A DNA stretch of 64,000 bases from Sphingobacterium litopenaei. GTDB taxonomy: Bacteria; Bacteroidota; Bacteroidia; Sphingobacteriales; Sphingobacteriaceae. Positions 9,470 through 16,794 of this stretch are shown here, one piece after another. The position numbers and the translations under genes are program-made. The DNA lies in assembly GCF_014692495.1 (NCBI RefSeq), contig NZ_JACOIJ010000016.1, positions 1 to 64,000 of the forward strand, in the 5' to 3' direction. The notes below the pieces were generated by a model. It was not told the DNA's origin and ran no database searches. It was given only the letters and a program-made list of their open reading frames with translations. The stretch's first letter is position 1, and each line of letters opens with the position of its first letter.

Positions 9470-10714
9470 ATGCGATTACTCTACGATTTAGGAATATGGC
9501 TTTATGGCGTTTTATTACACCTAATTTCCCCTTTTAACCCCAAAGCAAAGCTATGGGTACAGGGCAGAAAAGACATATTAAATCGCATAGGTCAAACGGT
9601 TGAACAGGGGCAAAAATATATCTGGTTTCACTTTGCTTCCCTTGGTGAATTTGAACAGGGAAGGTCAGTTTTAGAACAGATAAAAAAAAGATTTCCACAG
9701 GAAAAAATAATTGTAACTTTTTTCTCTCCGTCCGGATATGAGATTCGTAAAAACACCACACTGGCTGATTATGTCTTTTACTTGCCTGAAGACACAGCTT
9801 CAAATGCGAAAGCCTTTCTGGATATCATCCAACCAAGATTTGTAGTGTTCACCAAATACGAATATTGGTATCACTATTTCAAAGAGCTTAAGCAACGTAA
9901 CATCCGCTTATTAATGATTTCGGCTATTTTCCGGGAGGAGCAAATCTTTTTTAAACCTTATGGTGGATTCTTTAGGTCTATTTTACAGAATGTATCTTAT
10001 TTTTTTGCGCAGAATACTGATTCGGTTCATATGTTGAAATGGATAAATATCACCAAAGCTGGCTTTGCGGGTGATACGCGTTTTGACAGAGTAGTAGAAC
10101 TTCCAAATCAGCACAAAACTATCGAACAGGTCGAAAAATTTTGTGCAGTGCATAAAACCGTCGTTGCTGGAAGTACATGGAAACCGGACGAGGAACTTTT
10201 AAGACAATTGGCTGCAGATAATCCGCAATGGAAATTTATTATAGCTCCACATGAAATTCATGCATCGCATATAGAAGAGATTACTAAACTATTCGGAGAA
10301 GTACTTCTCTTTTCAAAATTCGAAACTTACACCGACAAACAAATCCTTCAATCCAAAATATTAGTTATTGATAATATAGGTATGTTATCTTCATTATATC
10401 ATTATGCCGAGATTACGTATATAGGCGGTGGTTTTGGTGTCGGTATTCACAATACATTGGAGGCGGCTACGTATGGTAAACCTGTTATTTTCGGTCCTAA
10501 ATACGAAAAGTTCCAAGAAGCTGTGGATTTGGTGACTTTGATGGCGGGATTTTCAATATCTAATTATACAGAATTAAAACAGGTTTTTGACTCACTAAAA
10601 GATCAAAACTTCTTACACGAAGCTAGAAATTCTGCAAAGAATTATGTGCAACAGCGTGCAGGAGCTACGCAGATTATTATGAAATATTTGGAAACCGAGA
10701 AATTGTTAGGATAA
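9470..10714 (+). CDS. waaA: 3-deoxy-D-manno-octulosonic acid (Kdo) transferase
   Basis: A 414-residue enzyme starting with a membrane-anchor helix (about 1-20), then the KdtA N-terminal domain (WFHFASLGEFEQGR, motif of the acceptor site) and a GT-B C-terminal half with IGGGFGVGIHNTLEAATYGKPVIFGP. It transfers Kdo from CMP-Kdo onto lipid A precursor at the inner membrane. It is convergent with hemW, with two bases between the stop codons. Confidence 0.93.
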   Translation: MRLLYDLGIWLYGVLLHLISPFNPKAKLWVQGRKDILNRIGQTVEQGQKYIWFHFASLGEFEQGRSVLEQIKKRFPQEKIIVTFFSPSGYEIRKNTTLADYVFYLPEDTASNAKAFLDIIQPRFVVFTKYEYWYHYFKELKQRNIRLLMISAIFREEQIFFKPYGGFFRSILQNVSYFFAQNTDSVHMLKWINITKAGFAGDTRFDRVVELPNQHKTIEQVEKFCAVHKTVVAGSTWKPDEELLRQLAADNPQWKFIIAPHEIHASHIEEITKLFGEVLLFSKFETYTDKQILQSKILVIDNIGMLSSLYHYAEITYIGGGFGVGIHNTLEAATYGKPVIFGPKYEKFQEAVDLVTLMAGFSISNYTELKQVFDSLKDQNFLHEARNSAKNYVQQRAGATQIIMKYLETEKLLG

Positions 10715-10716
10715 AA

Positions 10717-11850
10717 CTAATTCTCGTCCACCAAAAACAATTCCGAAGCAATATGATCAGCTAATAATTTGCCTTTAGTGGTCGCTCGGATTATGTGATT
10801 TTCAAGAATTTCCAATTCTTCATTGTCGAAGAATACTTGACTTTCTCTCAAAACATGCTGCCTATAATCGTAACCGAAGTCCTTTTCGACTTTTTGCAAA
10901 TCTAAACCCCACATCGTACGAATAGACGTCATGACATATTCATTGAATTGGTCTTCTTTCGAAAGATTCTCGATTTCCTGAAAGTCCGTATTGTCCGCCA
11001 AAGCTGCTATATATTTCGCATTATTGGCTACATTCCATGAGCGGGAATTTCCATTGAAAGAATGCGCAGAAGGACCAATGCCTAAATAATGCTGCCCTTT
11101 CCAATAGTTGGTATTATGCTTCGCATACCTACCGTTTTTAGCAAAATTGGAAATCTCATAATGCTCAAAACCACTCTGAGTCAACGTATCAATCAACATT
11201 AGCATTTGGTTGGCACTTTGGGCATCACTCATCGCAGGAGTTTTGCCTTCTTTGACAAAATGAGCCAATGCCGTACGCTTCTCCACAGTCATTGAATACG
11301 ATGAAATATGTGGAATATCAAGCGTAATAAGCTTCTGCATATTGGATTTCCATTTCTCATCTGTCAACAAGGGATAACCGTATATCAAATCACAAGTGAT
11401 ATTTTCAAAACCTGCATCCTGAACACGCTTAATCGAAGAATCTGCTTCCTCGGCATTGTGCGCACGGTTCATCCATCGTAAATCCTCCTCGTAGAATGAT
11501 TGTATCCCGATAGAAAAGCGATTAATAGGTGTTTGACGAAGGGCTTTTACTTTTTCCGCGGTGAGGTCATCAGGATTCGCTTCCAGCGTAATCTCCGCTT
11601 CCGAACTGATTTCGAAGTGTTTCTCTACAGTACCAATAAGCTTTAATATATCTTCAGCATCCAAAATAGAAGGTGTCCCTCCCCCAAAATAGAGGCTGTG
11701 CACCACCTTATCTTCCAAATAATGTGCACGCTTCACAATCTCCTGCTGCATAGCTGCAAGCATTTCCTCCTTATACTTTAACGAAGTGCTAAAATGAAAA
11801 TCACAATAATGACAAGCTTGCTTACAGAATGGAATGTGAAAATATATCAT
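10717..11850 (-). CDS. hemW: Radical SAM heme chaperone HemW
   Basis: A 377-residue radical SAM protein. The iron-sulfur motif CxxxCxxC is at the very N-terminus (FCKQACHYCDFHF), followed by YFGGGTPS. The fourth residue downstream is Phe rather than the Cys of true coproporphyrinogen oxidases (CxxxCxxCxC), which marks HemW, the protein delivering heme to respiratory enzymes. The start codon is preceded directly by the sequence GGGCACCC, part of the direct repeat that recurs through the neighbouring island. Confidence 0.92.
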   Translation of the reverse strand: MIYFHIPFCKQACHYCDFHFSTSLKYKEEMLAAMQQEIVKRAHYLEDKVVHSLYFGGGTPSILDAEDILKLIGTVEKHFEISSEAEITLEANPDDLTAEKVKALRQTPINRFSIGIQSFYEEDLRWMNRAHNAEEADSSIKRVQDAGFENITCDLIYGYPLLTDEKWKSNMQKLITLDIPHISSYSMTVEKRTALAHFVKEGKTPAMSDAQSANQMLMLIDTLTQSGFEHYEISNFAKNGRYAKHNTNYWKGQHYLGIGPSAHSFNGNSRSWNVANNAKYIAALADNTDFQEIENLSKEDQFNEYVMTSIRTMWGLDLQKVEKDFGYDYRQHVLRESQVFFDNEELEILENHIIRATTKGKLLADHIASELFLVDEN

Positions 11851-11883
11851 GGGTGCCCGCTCAGTTGTTATAGGGCAAAGGTA
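11851..11883 (-). promoter_or_regulatory. hemW promoter and first copy of the island core repeat
   Basis: Read on the minus strand, the -7 box TACCTTTG (11883-11876) is followed after 11 nt by CTGAGCGGGCACCC (11864-11851), which touches the hemW ATG. The same promoter-plus-box arrangement recurs near 22.76, 24.93 and 33.04 kb. The plus-strand core is GGGTGCCCGCTCAG. Confidence 0.7.
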
Positions 11884-11901
11884 AGGAATTAAATAAGCGA
11901 T

Positions 11902-12927
11902 TTAAATGTAATTATTTTCATAATTGGCCAAAGATTTTTCTAATCTTCGTTTTATAAAATTTTTTAATCGAGGAGGAGAGATAACTTTTATATTTTCTCC
12001 AAAACCTAAAATCTCACGTTCTAATTCAAAGTTCAAAACCACATCTATGCGTATAATGATACTTCCATCTTCTCTTTTTTTGAGAATTTGTTGGGATGGA
12101 TGTATAGGCTTGGTTTCTACATAAGGAGCATTGTATGCATCTATTTCGAGAATGACACGTTGACCTCTGTCACGACTAGTTTTTGTAACACCGATGGTGT
12201 CTTCGAAATAACGTTCAAAATCTATTCCTTCGTAAGGTACAAATCCGGATTTTGCCATTTCTTCAATTTCAAGTATTCGATCTAAAGCCAAAGTTATTAA
12301 AACGGTTCCCTTTTTAGGTTTACAGATCAAAAACCAACGGTTTCGGTATTCCTTTAATAAGTAAGGAAAATAAACTTGTTGCGTTTCTGCTTTAGACTTG
12401 AAAGATTTGTAGGATATTAATAAGGGTATCTCGTCACGAATGGCTTTGTGTATTGCTGTAATCCACTCTAAACCTTTGAGTAGCTTATTGCTTTCTAATT
12501 GTATAGCTACTTTTTTATTTCCTTCGGATTTACTCAAATTGGACTCTAAACGAACAATCAAATCACTCATTTCTTCAAAATGAGTGAAACCATTCATATA
12601 TTTCAAAAAATCTACAGCATCTTTCATTTTACCTAAATCAGCATCAGTCATTGGAGAATTATTAATACTGTAACTAGGGTCTGAGTAAGTGTAGTATTTT
12701 CTATCTACCACCACAATTGGTGCATTATAAGCAAGCTTATTAGAACGCATAAACTGTATGTCACCTTGCACCGTTCGTTTGCTGACTCCAGATGTAATAC
12801 CCTCGTATTCATATAATGCATCTGCAATTTTTATCATCAAATCTTCCAATGTCCACTTTCTATGGCGCTGTCTGAGGAAGTGATCTATAGTTTTATAACG
12901 TATAAGTGCAAGTTTATTTACAGACAT
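11902..12927 (-). CDS. WYL-domain transcriptional regulator
   Basis: A 341-residue protein with an N-terminal winged helix (about 1-85, SKRTVQGDIQFMRSNKL), a WYL domain (about 150-230, with PYLLKEYRNRWFLIC) and a WYL C-terminal extension (about 260-335). WYL domains are ligand-sensing, and nucleic-acid fragments or nucleotides are proposed ligands. It is divergent from the SPFH-nucleotidyltransferase-RtcB operon, and matching inverted repeats lie before both transcription units, so it is the obvious regulator of that system. Its stop codon lies 18 bp from the hemW -7 box. Confidence 0.87.
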   Translation of the reverse strand: MSVNKLALIRYKTIDHFLRQRHRKWTLEDLMIKIADALYEYEGITSGVSKRTVQGDIQFMRSNKLAYNAPIVVVDRKYYTYSDPSYSINNSPMTDADLGKMKDAVDFLKYMNGFTHFEEMSDLIVRLESNLSKSEGNKKVAIQLESNKLLKGLEWITAIHKAIRDEIPLLISYKSFKSKAETQQVYFPYLLKEYRNRWFLICKPKKGTVLITLALDRILEIEEMAKSGFVPYEGIDFERYFEDTIGVTKTSRDRGQRVILEIDAYNAPYVETKPIHPSQQILKKREDGSIIIRIDVVLNFELEREILGFGENIKVISPPRLKNFIKRRLEKSLANYENNYI

Positions 12928-12979
12928 GGCTATTTGTGTGCTTTAAATACAGTATTAAATGTAAGGACAATTATTTTAC

Positions 12980-12998
12980 TACGCAAAGGACTTGCGTA
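12980..12998. promoter_or_regulatory. Probable WYL operator 1 (regulator side)
   Basis: An inverted repeat TACGCAA-N5-TTGCGTA, preceded by TTTTACT. It lies 53 bp upstream of the WYL start codon. The same arrangement recurs at 13113-13131, which supports a shared DNA-binding protein. Confidence 0.7.
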
Positions 12999-13112
12999 AT
13001 TATTCACTAACAAACCTCATTTTTGTAACAAATATTGTTTTATTAAAAATTATACAACTGATTTTAAGTAAATTATCTGTTTATACGAAATTTATTTCAT
13101 TAATTGTTTTAC

Positions 13113-13131
13113 TGCGCAAAACTGTTGCGTA
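13113..13131. promoter_or_regulatory. Probable WYL operator 2 (RNA-repair operon side)
   Basis: TGCGCAA-N5-TTGCGTA, again preceded by TTTTACT. A promoter-like GACCTTTG (13134-13141) begins three bases after it, so the repeat occupies the -33/-7 region of a rightward promoter. Bound regulator could repress or help recruit polymerase. Confidence 0.65.
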
Positions 13132-13191
13132 TAGACCTTTGCATCTTTGTAATGTCAGCTAAGTTGAATGAGTTCTTTGATTATAATGAAG

Positions 13192-13524
13192 CGAAAAGCT
13201 TATAAAGATATGTGCACAAACGTGCACAAAGAAACCACAAAGCTCGAATGCTTGTCCTAGTCTCTTGTTTCTGTATAGCAAGATAGTGTTGATTCCATAG
13301 AATACAATATACTGACATAGCAAGAGGACAGTGGTGTTAATGCTAGGGTCGTAGGTTCGAATCCTACTTTTGTCATAGACGAAATAACTCAGTGGGTAGA
13401 GTATAGCCAAAAAAGGCGGGTTCGAGTCCCGCACACATCTGTCACATGTGTCATCGGTTGGAGGAACGAAAGTTCCATTTTTGAAGTTTAGACTTTCTTT
13501 CAAAAAGTCACCATAAGCTTTTCG
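13192..13524 (+). ncRNA. Candidate structured leader RNA with tRNA-like modules
   Basis: No protein-coding frame fits this stretch. It is bounded by a perfect 12-bp long-range pairing: CGAAAAGCTTAT (13192-13203) with ATAAGCTTTTCG (13513-13524). Inside lie a GTGCAC-AAAC-GTGCAC hairpin (13212-13227), a CTCTTG/CAAGAG helix (13262-13267 with 13321-13326), a permuted tRNA-like module (13341-13408), a second T-arm with a capped hairpin (13416-13451), and a GAAA-tetraloop hairpin GGAAC/GTTCC near 13464-13477. It follows operator 2 and precedes the RNA-repair operon, so it may be the operon leader or a separate small RNA. The nearest known analogue is the Y RNA found beside rsr and rtcB in Salmonella. 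Confidence 0.65.
13341..13408 (+). ncRNA. Circularly permuted tRNA-like module
   Basis: In order along the strand: GCTA (anticodon-stem 3' side), GGGTC (five-base variable loop), T-arm GTAGG-TTCGAAT-CCTAC, acceptor strand TTTTGTC (13368-13374), loop ATA, acceptor strand GACGAAA (13378-13384; seven pairs, one G-U), TA, D-arm ACTCAGTGGGTAGAGT (13387-13402), A, then TAGC pairing with the opening GCTA. Spacers of 5, 0, 2 and 1 equal those of real tRNA. The bases just upstream, TGTTAA (13335-13340), match the anticodon loop of tRNA-Asn (GUU). The acceptor stem is closed, so it cannot be charged as it stands. Confidence 0.78.
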
Positions 13525-13823
13525 TCTCTTGTTCGGTTGTTGAATTGCTTTAATTAAAGTATGAAAATAACAAATCGGCTTGCTTCTTAGCAGAATAGAA
13601 CAAGTTTGTTAAACATATTCGTATGTAATCTCTAGGGAAATCTTTGGTCGTAGATCATCGAAATATAATAGATGAATACTCGTGTGGCTTAGTAAACTCC
13701 TTCTGTACTCCGTAGCGAACTGATGAGCAAGACTCGAAAGGCTTTTTTAGAAGAATTGAGGTATGAATAGTTAGAATTAGGAGTTCAACTGTTCAAATAA
13801 TTAAAAACATTAAAATCAATAAT
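13525..13823 (+). other. Remaining leader of the RNA-repair operon
   Basis: There is no gene. The stretch has a partial T-arm-like match (GGTCGTAG near 13648) and a short inverted repeat CATC/GATG around 13657-13674. A CTGATGAG...CTCGAAA pattern at 13720-13739 recalls a hammerhead core but lacks stem II. The last 60 bp are AT-rich and lead to the SPFH start. Confidence 0.4.
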
Positions 13824-14912
13824 ATGAAAAGAGTAACTATTAACACTAATGAAGTTGGATTTGTTGTAAAAAACAATGCTGTAGTTCGCATATTGACTGC
13901 CGGGAAATATTGGTTAGGATTCGGCGAGAATATACAAAGATATGATATGGCAAAGCCATTTCATACGCCATATGATGTTGATGTATTGTTACAGATTTCA
14001 GGTTTTTCGGAATTGGTAGAAGTTGTAGATGTATTGGATCATGAAATTGGAATTGTTTATGCAAATGGTAATTTCAAGCAATCATTAGCATCAGGTAGAC
14101 ATGTATTTTGGAAAGGTTTGCAAAAATTAACTTTCCAAAAAGAAGATATTTCGACAATAGAAGTTTCTAATAGCATAGACAAAAATTTGTTAGAGAAATT
14201 AGCTTTCTACGTTCGTCAATATAAGATTGAGCCATCCGAGAAAGGGTTATTATTTGTCGATGGCGCATTCGTCAATGTGTTGGAAGCGGGTACCTACTAC
14301 TGGTGGAAAAACTCCACTACTATTGCCGTCACACAAGCGGATATTCGCTTGACAACGATGGAAATCGTGGGCCAAGAAATATTGACTAAAGATAAAGCAC
14401 AAATCCGTATCAACTTCTCGGTTCAATACCAAGTGGTTGATATAATCAAATCCTTATTGGAGAATAAGGATTTTGAAAAACAATTGTACACTTTAATGCA
14501 GTTAGCATTACGTTCTTATATAGGTCAATTGACTTTGGACGAATTGATGGAGAATAAGTCAGCTCTAAATGAGCATATATTGGCAGAAGTTGAATCTCAA
14601 GTAGAATTATTAGGTGTAAAAATCTTTAATTCCGGATTGAAAGATGTGATTTTACCAGGTGATATTCGTGAAATCATGAATCAAGTTTTGGTAGCTGAAA
14701 AACGTGCGCAAGCTAACATCATTACACGTCGTGAAGAGACGGCTTCGGCAAGAAGCTTGTTGAATACAGCCAAATTGATGGAAGAAAACGGGATGTTGTT
14801 CAAATTGAAAGAGATGGAATATGTGGAGAAAATTGCGGAAAAAATCAACTCCATTTCTGTTTCTGGCAATGGTCAAATCGTTGATCAGTTGAAACAATTG
14901 TTTGTTAAATAA
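13824..14912 (+). CDS. SPFH/band-7 (slipin-like) protein
   Basis: A 362-residue protein. Residues 1-130 form an unusual beta-rich N-terminal region, followed by an SPFH/band-7 domain (about 140-300, with TKDKAQIRINFSVQYQVVD) and a coiled-coil tail (about 285-345, KRAQANIITRREETASARSL). Slipins normally have an N-terminal membrane hairpin; none is visible here, so it may be soluble or bind membranes peripherally. It is the first gene after the tRNA-like leader and precedes two nucleotidyltransferases and rtcB. Band-7 proteins are known partners in RtcB-type RNA-repair loci, but their job there is unclear. Confidence 0.82.
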   Translation: MKRVTINTNEVGFVVKNNAVVRILTAGKYWLGFGENIQRYDMAKPFHTPYDVDVLLQISGFSELVEVVDVLDHEIGIVYANGNFKQSLASGRHVFWKGLQKLTFQKEDISTIEVSNSIDKNLLEKLAFYVRQYKIEPSEKGLLFVDGAFVNVLEAGTYYWWKNSTTIAVTQADIRLTTMEIVGQEILTKDKAQIRINFSVQYQVVDIIKSLLENKDFEKQLYTLMQLALRSYIGQLTLDELMENKSALNEHILAEVESQVELLGVKIFNSGLKDVILPGDIREIMNQVLVAEKRAQANIITRREETASARSLLNTAKLMEENGMLFKLKEMEYVEKIAEKINSISVSGNGQIVDQLKQLFVK

Positions 14913-14926
14913 TTAGATTTTTAGAC

Positions 14927-14965
14927 GGTTAGGGGTAGTTTTTGAAGAGGTTGCTACCGCTAACC
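14927..14965 (+). other. Intercistronic hairpin
   Basis: GGTTAGGGGTAG (14927-14938) pairs with CTACCGCTAACC (14954-14965): 11 pairs around one G-G mismatch, with a 15-nt loop and AAAAA after it. It may attenuate read-through or be an RNA processing site between the SPFH and nucleotidyltransferase genes. Confidence 0.65.
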
Positions 14966-14980
14966 AAAAATAGGGAATTA

Positions 14981-15751
14981 ATGGAAATGAAAATAATATC
15001 AAGATTGAAGAAAATAGAAGAAAAGCACGGCATAGAAATATTGTTTGCTTGCGAATCTGGAAGTAGAGCTTGGGGTTTTCCATCAACAGATAGTGACTAT
15101 GATGTTCGTTTTATCTATAAAAGAAAGAAGGATCATTATATGACCGTATTTGAAGAATCTACTGAATTGGGGTTCGCCATAGTGGATGATTTGGATTTTG
15201 TAGGCTGGGACATCAAGAAAGTGTTTTTGCTACTTCATAAGAGTAATGTGACTCCATTTGAATGGTTGCAATCGCCTATAGTTTACTGTGAAAAGAAGGA
15301 TTTTAGAAACTATATGAAATCAGTTTCCCCAAATTTTTATGTGTCAAAAAGACATATACATCATTATTTGGGGATAGTTAAAGGTCGAATGGAAGCTGTA
15401 TCTTTTGAAGAAATGAAATTGAAATCTTTTTTTTATATCATGCGCTCTTTGCTTTCAGCTTATTGGAATATGAAATTTGGGACTTATGCGCCTATGGAGT
15501 TTGAACCTTTGATGACTTTGCTTCCGGAGAAAATAAAAGTATCATGTAAAGAGTTGAGAAGTCTGAAGTTAGAGCTTGAAGAAAGTTTTGTTTTTAATCT
15601 TTCAGATGAAATGAGAAAATTCATCATAGAATTACAAGACGAAATATGGACTTACGCCGATACTTTGGATGCAATGATAATAAGTAAAGAATTGGCAAAT
15701 GTTGGATTTTTAAAAATATTGGAAGATGACTATAGAAGCGCTTCGTGCTAA
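14981..15751 (+). CDS. Pol-beta-superfamily nucleotidyltransferase (COG3541-like), first copy
   Basis: A 256-residue minimal nucleotidyltransferase. The catalytic signature is GSRAWGFPSTDSDYD, with GS at 27-28 and the metal-binding Asp residues at 37, 39 and 41. The C-terminal half is helical. The family is predicted to add nucleotides to RNA ends. I chose ATG 14981 (a TTG-started extension from 14942 falls in the preceding hairpin loop). It overlaps the next gene by 26 bp. With the paired enzyme downstream and RtcB it forms an apparent RNA end-repair set. Confidence 0.85.
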   Translation: MEMKIISRLKKIEEKHGIEILFACESGSRAWGFPSTDSDYDVRFIYKRKKDHYMTVFEESTELGFAIVDDLDFVGWDIKKVFLLLHKSNVTPFEWLQSPIVYCEKKDFRNYMKSVSPNFYVSKRHIHHYLGIVKGRMEAVSFEEMKLKSFFYIMRSLLSAYWNMKFGTYAPMEFEPLMTLLPEKIKVSCKELRSLKLELEESFVFNLSDEMRKFIIELQDEIWTYADTLDAMIISKELANVGFLKILEDDYRSASC

Positions 15752-16781
15752 TGGATTAATACTTTTTGAAGTAGTAGCTGGTAGCCATGCTTATGGATTG
15801 GCTACTAAAGATTCGGACATGGATATAAAAGGTGTCTTCTATCTTCCTAAAGTCGATTTTTATTCGGGTGAATATATAGCACAAGTTGCGGATGAAAAAA
15901 ATGATGTGGTTTACTACGAGTTGGGTCGGTTTTTCGAACTCTTGTCCAAGAGTAATCCGAGTGCTTTGGAAATATTAGCAACCCCTATTGATTGTGTGAG
16001 ATATAAGCATCCTTTGATGGAAGATTTGAATATTCGAGATTGCCTTTCCTTGGAAGCTGTCAAGACATTTTCGAATTATGCAATGGTTCAGGTTCAAAAA
16101 GCAAAAGGTCTAAATAAGAAAATCAATAATCCGATAGCACGGGACAGAAAAACATTGTTAGATTTTTGCTATATTCTAGAAGGTAATGATGCCAAACCTT
16201 TTGTTCAATGGTTGGAAAATAAAGGTTGGGATCAGACCAATTGTGGATTAGCTAAATTGAATCATTGCAAAGGGACATACGGCTTGTATCATGACTCAAC
16301 AAATGGAAAGTATAAAGGAGTTTTAGCAAAACCTGATAGTTGTGACGTGTCCTGCTCATCCATACCTAAAGGTGAAAAATTGGAAGCTTATCTAGTGGTG
16401 AATCAAGATTCATTTGCACAGCATTGCAAGAATTATAAGGAATATTTTGATTGGGAATCTAATCGTAATGAAAAACGATTTCTTGCTAACTTGAACCATA
16501 ATACTGGATACGATGCCAAGAATATGATGCATACAATACGCCTGAAGGAAGTCGCTAATGATATATTGCTTCATAAAGATTTACGGGTTAAAAGGTCAAA
16601 TCGAGAAGAACTGCTTAAGATAAAATCTGGTTTATATACCTATGAAGAGTTACTAGATAAGGCTGTTACTCTGCAAGATGAAATAAATGAATTGAGTATC
16701 ACAAGTGAATTAAAAGAAACTTTAAATATAGAATTGTTGCGATCTATATTGGTTGAGATACGTACAATTTTGTACAATTAA
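15726..16781 (+). CDS. Pol-beta-superfamily nucleotidyltransferase, second copy
   Basis: A 351-residue protein with the same catalytic core (GSHAYGLATKDSDMD; GS at 19-20, Asp at 29, 31 and 33) but a longer C-terminal part with a Cys/His-containing insert (about 155-235; CDVSCSS and HC pairs) and helical tail. It is a divergent paralogue of the preceding enzyme, translationally coupled to it by a 26-bp overlap, so the two may form a heterodimer or act in sequence. Substrate inferred as RNA from the RtcB context. Confidence 0.84.
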   Translation: MTIEALRANGLILFEVVAGSHAYGLATKDSDMDIKGVFYLPKVDFYSGEYIAQVADEKNDVVYYELGRFFELLSKSNPSALEILATPIDCVRYKHPLMEDLNIRDCLSLEAVKTFSNYAMVQVQKAKGLNKKINNPIARDRKTLLDFCYILEGNDAKPFVQWLENKGWDQTNCGLAKLNHCKGTYGLYHDSTNGKYKGVLAKPDSCDVSCSSIPKGEKLEAYLVVNQDSFAQHCKNYKEYFDWESNRNEKRFLANLNHNTGYDAKNMMHTIRLKEVANDILLHKDLRVKRSNREELLKIKSGLYTYEELLDKAVTLQDEINELSITSELKETLNIELLRSILVEIRTILYN

Positions 16782-16794
16782 TGAGTTAGTATTA

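Noticed and set aside
13313..13375. An ordinary (non-permuted) tRNA ending at 13375, using GACATAG upstream as the 5' acceptor strand
   Set aside because: It leaves only 30 nt for D and anticodon arms, has no D-arm, and includes a U-U mismatch; the permuted pairing with GACGAAA is better in every helix and spacer.
13341..13440. Remains of two decayed adjacent tRNA genes
   Set aside because: The 3' acceptor strand of the first and the 5' strand of the second pair seven of seven, the anticodon-stem halves also pair, and both D- and T-arms are perfect; neutral decay would not preserve these.
13159..13503. A 114-codon minus-strand frame through the tRNA-like region
   Set aside because: It runs antisense through the T-arms and hairpins; its peptide reads as the reverse complement of tRNA motifs and has no domain.
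13720..13739. Hammerhead-ribozyme-like core (CTGATGAG ... CTCGAAA) in the RNA-repair leader
   Set aside because: The bases between CTGATGA and GAAA allow only one stem II pair, and no matching cleavage-site helices I and III were found. Worth a covariance search but not callable.
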